From positions 47,185 through 60,211 of the forward strand of contig MU647345.1 of the NCBI GenBank assembly GCA_026770585.1: DNA of 13,027 nt, read 5' to 3'. The notes beneath the pieces were generated by a model. It searched no databases. It saw nothing but the letters and a program-made list of their open reading frames with translations, and was not told the origin of the DNA. Below are positions 9,581-12,500 of this stretch, piece by piece. The position numbers and the translations under genes were made by a program. Numbering within the stretch: the first letter of the stretch is position 1; every line of letters begins with the position of its first letter. This DNA is from Baffinella frigidus. Lineage: Eukaryota > Cryptophyceae > Cryptomonadales > Baffinellaceae.

Positions 9581-12500
9581 GGAGAGAGAGTGTGTGTGTG
9601 TGTATGTGAGAGAAAGAGAGTGTGTGTGACTGAGAGAAAGAGTGAGAGACAGAGACAGAGAGTGACAGAGAGAGAGGTCCCGACCTGCTGCTTCTCGTGG
9701 TTGCGCGAGAGGGCAGCCTGGGCCTCCTGGAGCTCGCCCATGGTGTACTGCAGACGGCACTCCATCTCGTTCCAGTCCTGGATGTTGCTCCCGCTCGCCG
9801 CCCCGCTCGCCGCGGTCGTGGGCCTGCTTTGGGGTTTGGGGTTGAGCGTTGAGGGTTGAGGGTTGAGGGTGGGGGGTGTAGGATTCCGGGTGTAGGGTCG
9901 GGACCTGGAGGCGACGACGTCGTTGAGGAACGATGTTGCGCTGGGCTGGGCTGGGCTTGTTGGTTATAGTGCTGACCAATAGTATTATATTGCTGACTAA
10001 CAGTATCATATCGCTCAACAAGAGTATTATATTGCTGACTAACAGTAGTACAGGGGTGGCTTGGCCTGGATCTCGTTATATCCACTGCCAACCGACGCCC
10101 TATCCACTGCCAAGTGCCACCCTATCCACTACCAACCGACGCTCTATCCACTACCAACCGACACTCTATCATGCCCTACTGCTACCCTATCCTGCCAATT
10201 GCCGCCCTATCCTATAGGGTTGAGGGTATCACCTGGAGCCGCCGTCGCCGAGCTTGAGGAACGAGGTTGCGCTCGGCTTGTTCTGGATCCCGTTTGCTTG
10301 CTGTTTTCGGGTTTAGGGTTTGGGGTTTGGGGTTTAGGGTTTAGGGTTTAGGGTTTAGGGTCTAGGGCTCAGGGTTTAGTTCGGTGTTGGGTTTGAGGGT
10401 TTGGGGGTTTAGGGTTTGGGGTGTAGGGTGCGTGCCTGGGCGTAGGAGAGGGTGGACATGGTCTCCTCGACAGCGAGGATCGAAGGCGAGAGCGTCGCGA
10501 TAATGATCGTCTTGCACTTCCCGCCCAGCGACTCCTGTCAAGGGTCAGAGTCTTCAGCGTTCAGCGTTCAGCGTTCAGCGTTCAGCAGTTGTTATTGTTC
10601 ATTTTATTATCCATTGTTTTTTGTATATTTTTTTGTGTTGAGTGTTCAAGGTTTAGGGTGAAGGCTGGTTTTGTCGGGCTGAGAGGGTCTCCTCGACGGT
10701 GAGGACGCAAGGTCAGAGCGACTCTAACCCTACATTCTGCCCACACCATGCCTACCCCGTAGCACGCCAGCCTGCGGCGGGGAGGAGCAAACACTATCCC
10801 CACACCCCACACCCCAAGAGGAGGAGATGGGGAGAGAACCTGGAGGAGGGGGGGGGGGGGGGGGGGGCTCGCTCCGGGGCGGTGATGCGGTGATGCGGTG
10901 CAGGACTATAGTTAAGTCGACACGCTGGGCCCGCGGTACAAATGTGTCAACTTTGGAGCGGGGAAGGCGGGGATGACCTGGAGGAGGCGGGTGAGCTTGG
11001 AGTCGCGGTACGGGATCCGCATGTTGCTCCCCTGCTTCACCGTTTGGGGTTTAGGGTTTAGGGTTTAGGGTGTAGGAATTAGGGTCAAGGGTTAAGGGTT
11101 TGGTTGAGGGTTTGGGGTTGAGGGTTACAGGGGTGATGTGGGCGTCGCGGAGGGCAGAGATGACGCGGCCGAGGGTGAGGAGCGACTGGTTGATGTTCCG
11201 CCTCTCCCGCTCCTTCACCTGGTGTTCGGAGGGGGGGGGGTTAGGGTGTGGGTCTGCATGTGGTACAGATGCGTGGGCGCGCTGCTCGATAGAACAGGTC
11301 GCGACACGGTGGGAGGGAGGGAGGGAGGGAGGGAGGGAGGGAGGGAAGGCACAGAGGGAGGGAGTTACCTGCCGGTTTCGTTGCCGGCAGGCTTCCCGGG
11401 TTTCGGGTTTCGGGTTTGGCGTTTCGGGTTTCGGACCGGTGTTTCGTTGCCGGCGGTTTTGGCGCACTCGGAGGCCGCGAGGTCTATCCAGACCAACCGC
11501 CGCCCTTGCAAGTCCAACTGACGCCCTATCCAGTCCCAACCGCCGCCCTATCCAGGTCTAGGGAGGGAGGGACCTGAGTTTCGTTGCCGGCGGTCTTGGC
11601 GCACTCGGAGCCCGCAAGATCGACAAGGTGCAGCTTCCCGACGTTGGAGAGCGTCGCCCCCGTCTCGTCAATGATCCTGTGTTTCATTCAGGAATTAGTA
11701 CCGGCCTTTCAGCGGGCGGAACAAATAGCTACTACCGGCACGTCCCCAAGACACACTCGAAACGACTGGGTGCAGCTTTCCGACGTTTGCCAGCGTCGCG
11801 CCCGTCTCGTCGATGATCCTGTGAAGAAGAGGGCGTTAGGGGATATGTGCATGTTTCTAGCCCTCAGGCGTGGTCACAAAATGCTTGGGGCGTGCTACTG
11901 AAAAGCCACACCCCACCCTATCCGGTAACCGCGGACAGATTCCGTCCGCGACGGCTCCAATTCCCACAACTTTAGTGGGTCATTGAAATCATTTTAGACC
12001 CCAAAGTTAACATATTTTACCCAAAAGCTGACTATTAAACCCAAATTCTTTTTTCAACGTTTGGGTGGAAAGGGCGGGGTGAAGGTTTTCAGTAGTTGAG
12101 AGTCTGGTGAAGTACGACAAGGCAGTGGAGCCGTCGCGGACGGAATGAGAGGAGGTTGCGCTTCCCGACGTTGGTCGGAGTGCCCCCCGACTCGTCGGTG
12201 GTCCTGTGAGAAAGAGGGCTTGAGGGGGCATGTGCTTTGGTGCGTGGGGTGTGGGTTGAGAGGAGTTGGCGTTCCCCGACGTTGGTCAGCTTGGCCCCCG
12301 TCTCGTCGATTATCCTGCGTTTGATCAAGGAATGAGTAGCGGCCTCTGAGCGTGCTCGCGGGCGGTACACACAGGTGCTACCAGCACGCCCCCAAGACAC
12401 ACTCAAAACGTCACAGTCGATCAGGTGCAGCTTCCCGGGGTTGGCCAGTCTCGTCCATTATCCTCAGACGGGTAGTGTTTGAGAGTGTGGGGTTTACCTT

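Larger units (their letters stand above)
9824..10232 (-). other. Intron between exons 6 and 7 (409 nt)
   Basis: Holds a 22-bp minisatellite (10079-10208), then a copy of exon 6 split in two by AT-rich repeats, then heptamer repeats. No additional exon is supported. Confidence 0.78.
10535..10977 (-). other. Intron between exons 4 and 5 (443 nt)
   Basis: Holds a CGTTCAG heptamer array (10553-10586), an AT-rich patch (10586-10640), an exon 5 fragment, a 20-nt poly-G (10848-10867) and the CAAATGTGTCAACTTTGG motif. A 12-bp echo of the exon 4 end (ACCTGGAGGAGG) lies at 10839-10850. Confidence 0.75.

Noticed and set aside
10079-10208. CRISPR array suggested by regular 22-bp repeats
   Set aside because: Units are contiguous without unique spacers, and the gene context is eukaryotic.
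10310-10378. A true chromosome end because of TTTAGGG arrays
   Set aside because: Arrays are short, degenerate and interspersed between kinesin exons throughout the window; this is interstitial, not terminal.
10839-10850. Copy of the exon 4 end
   Set aside because: Only 12 bp match (ACCTGGAGGAGG) in a purine-rich region; not counted among the copies.
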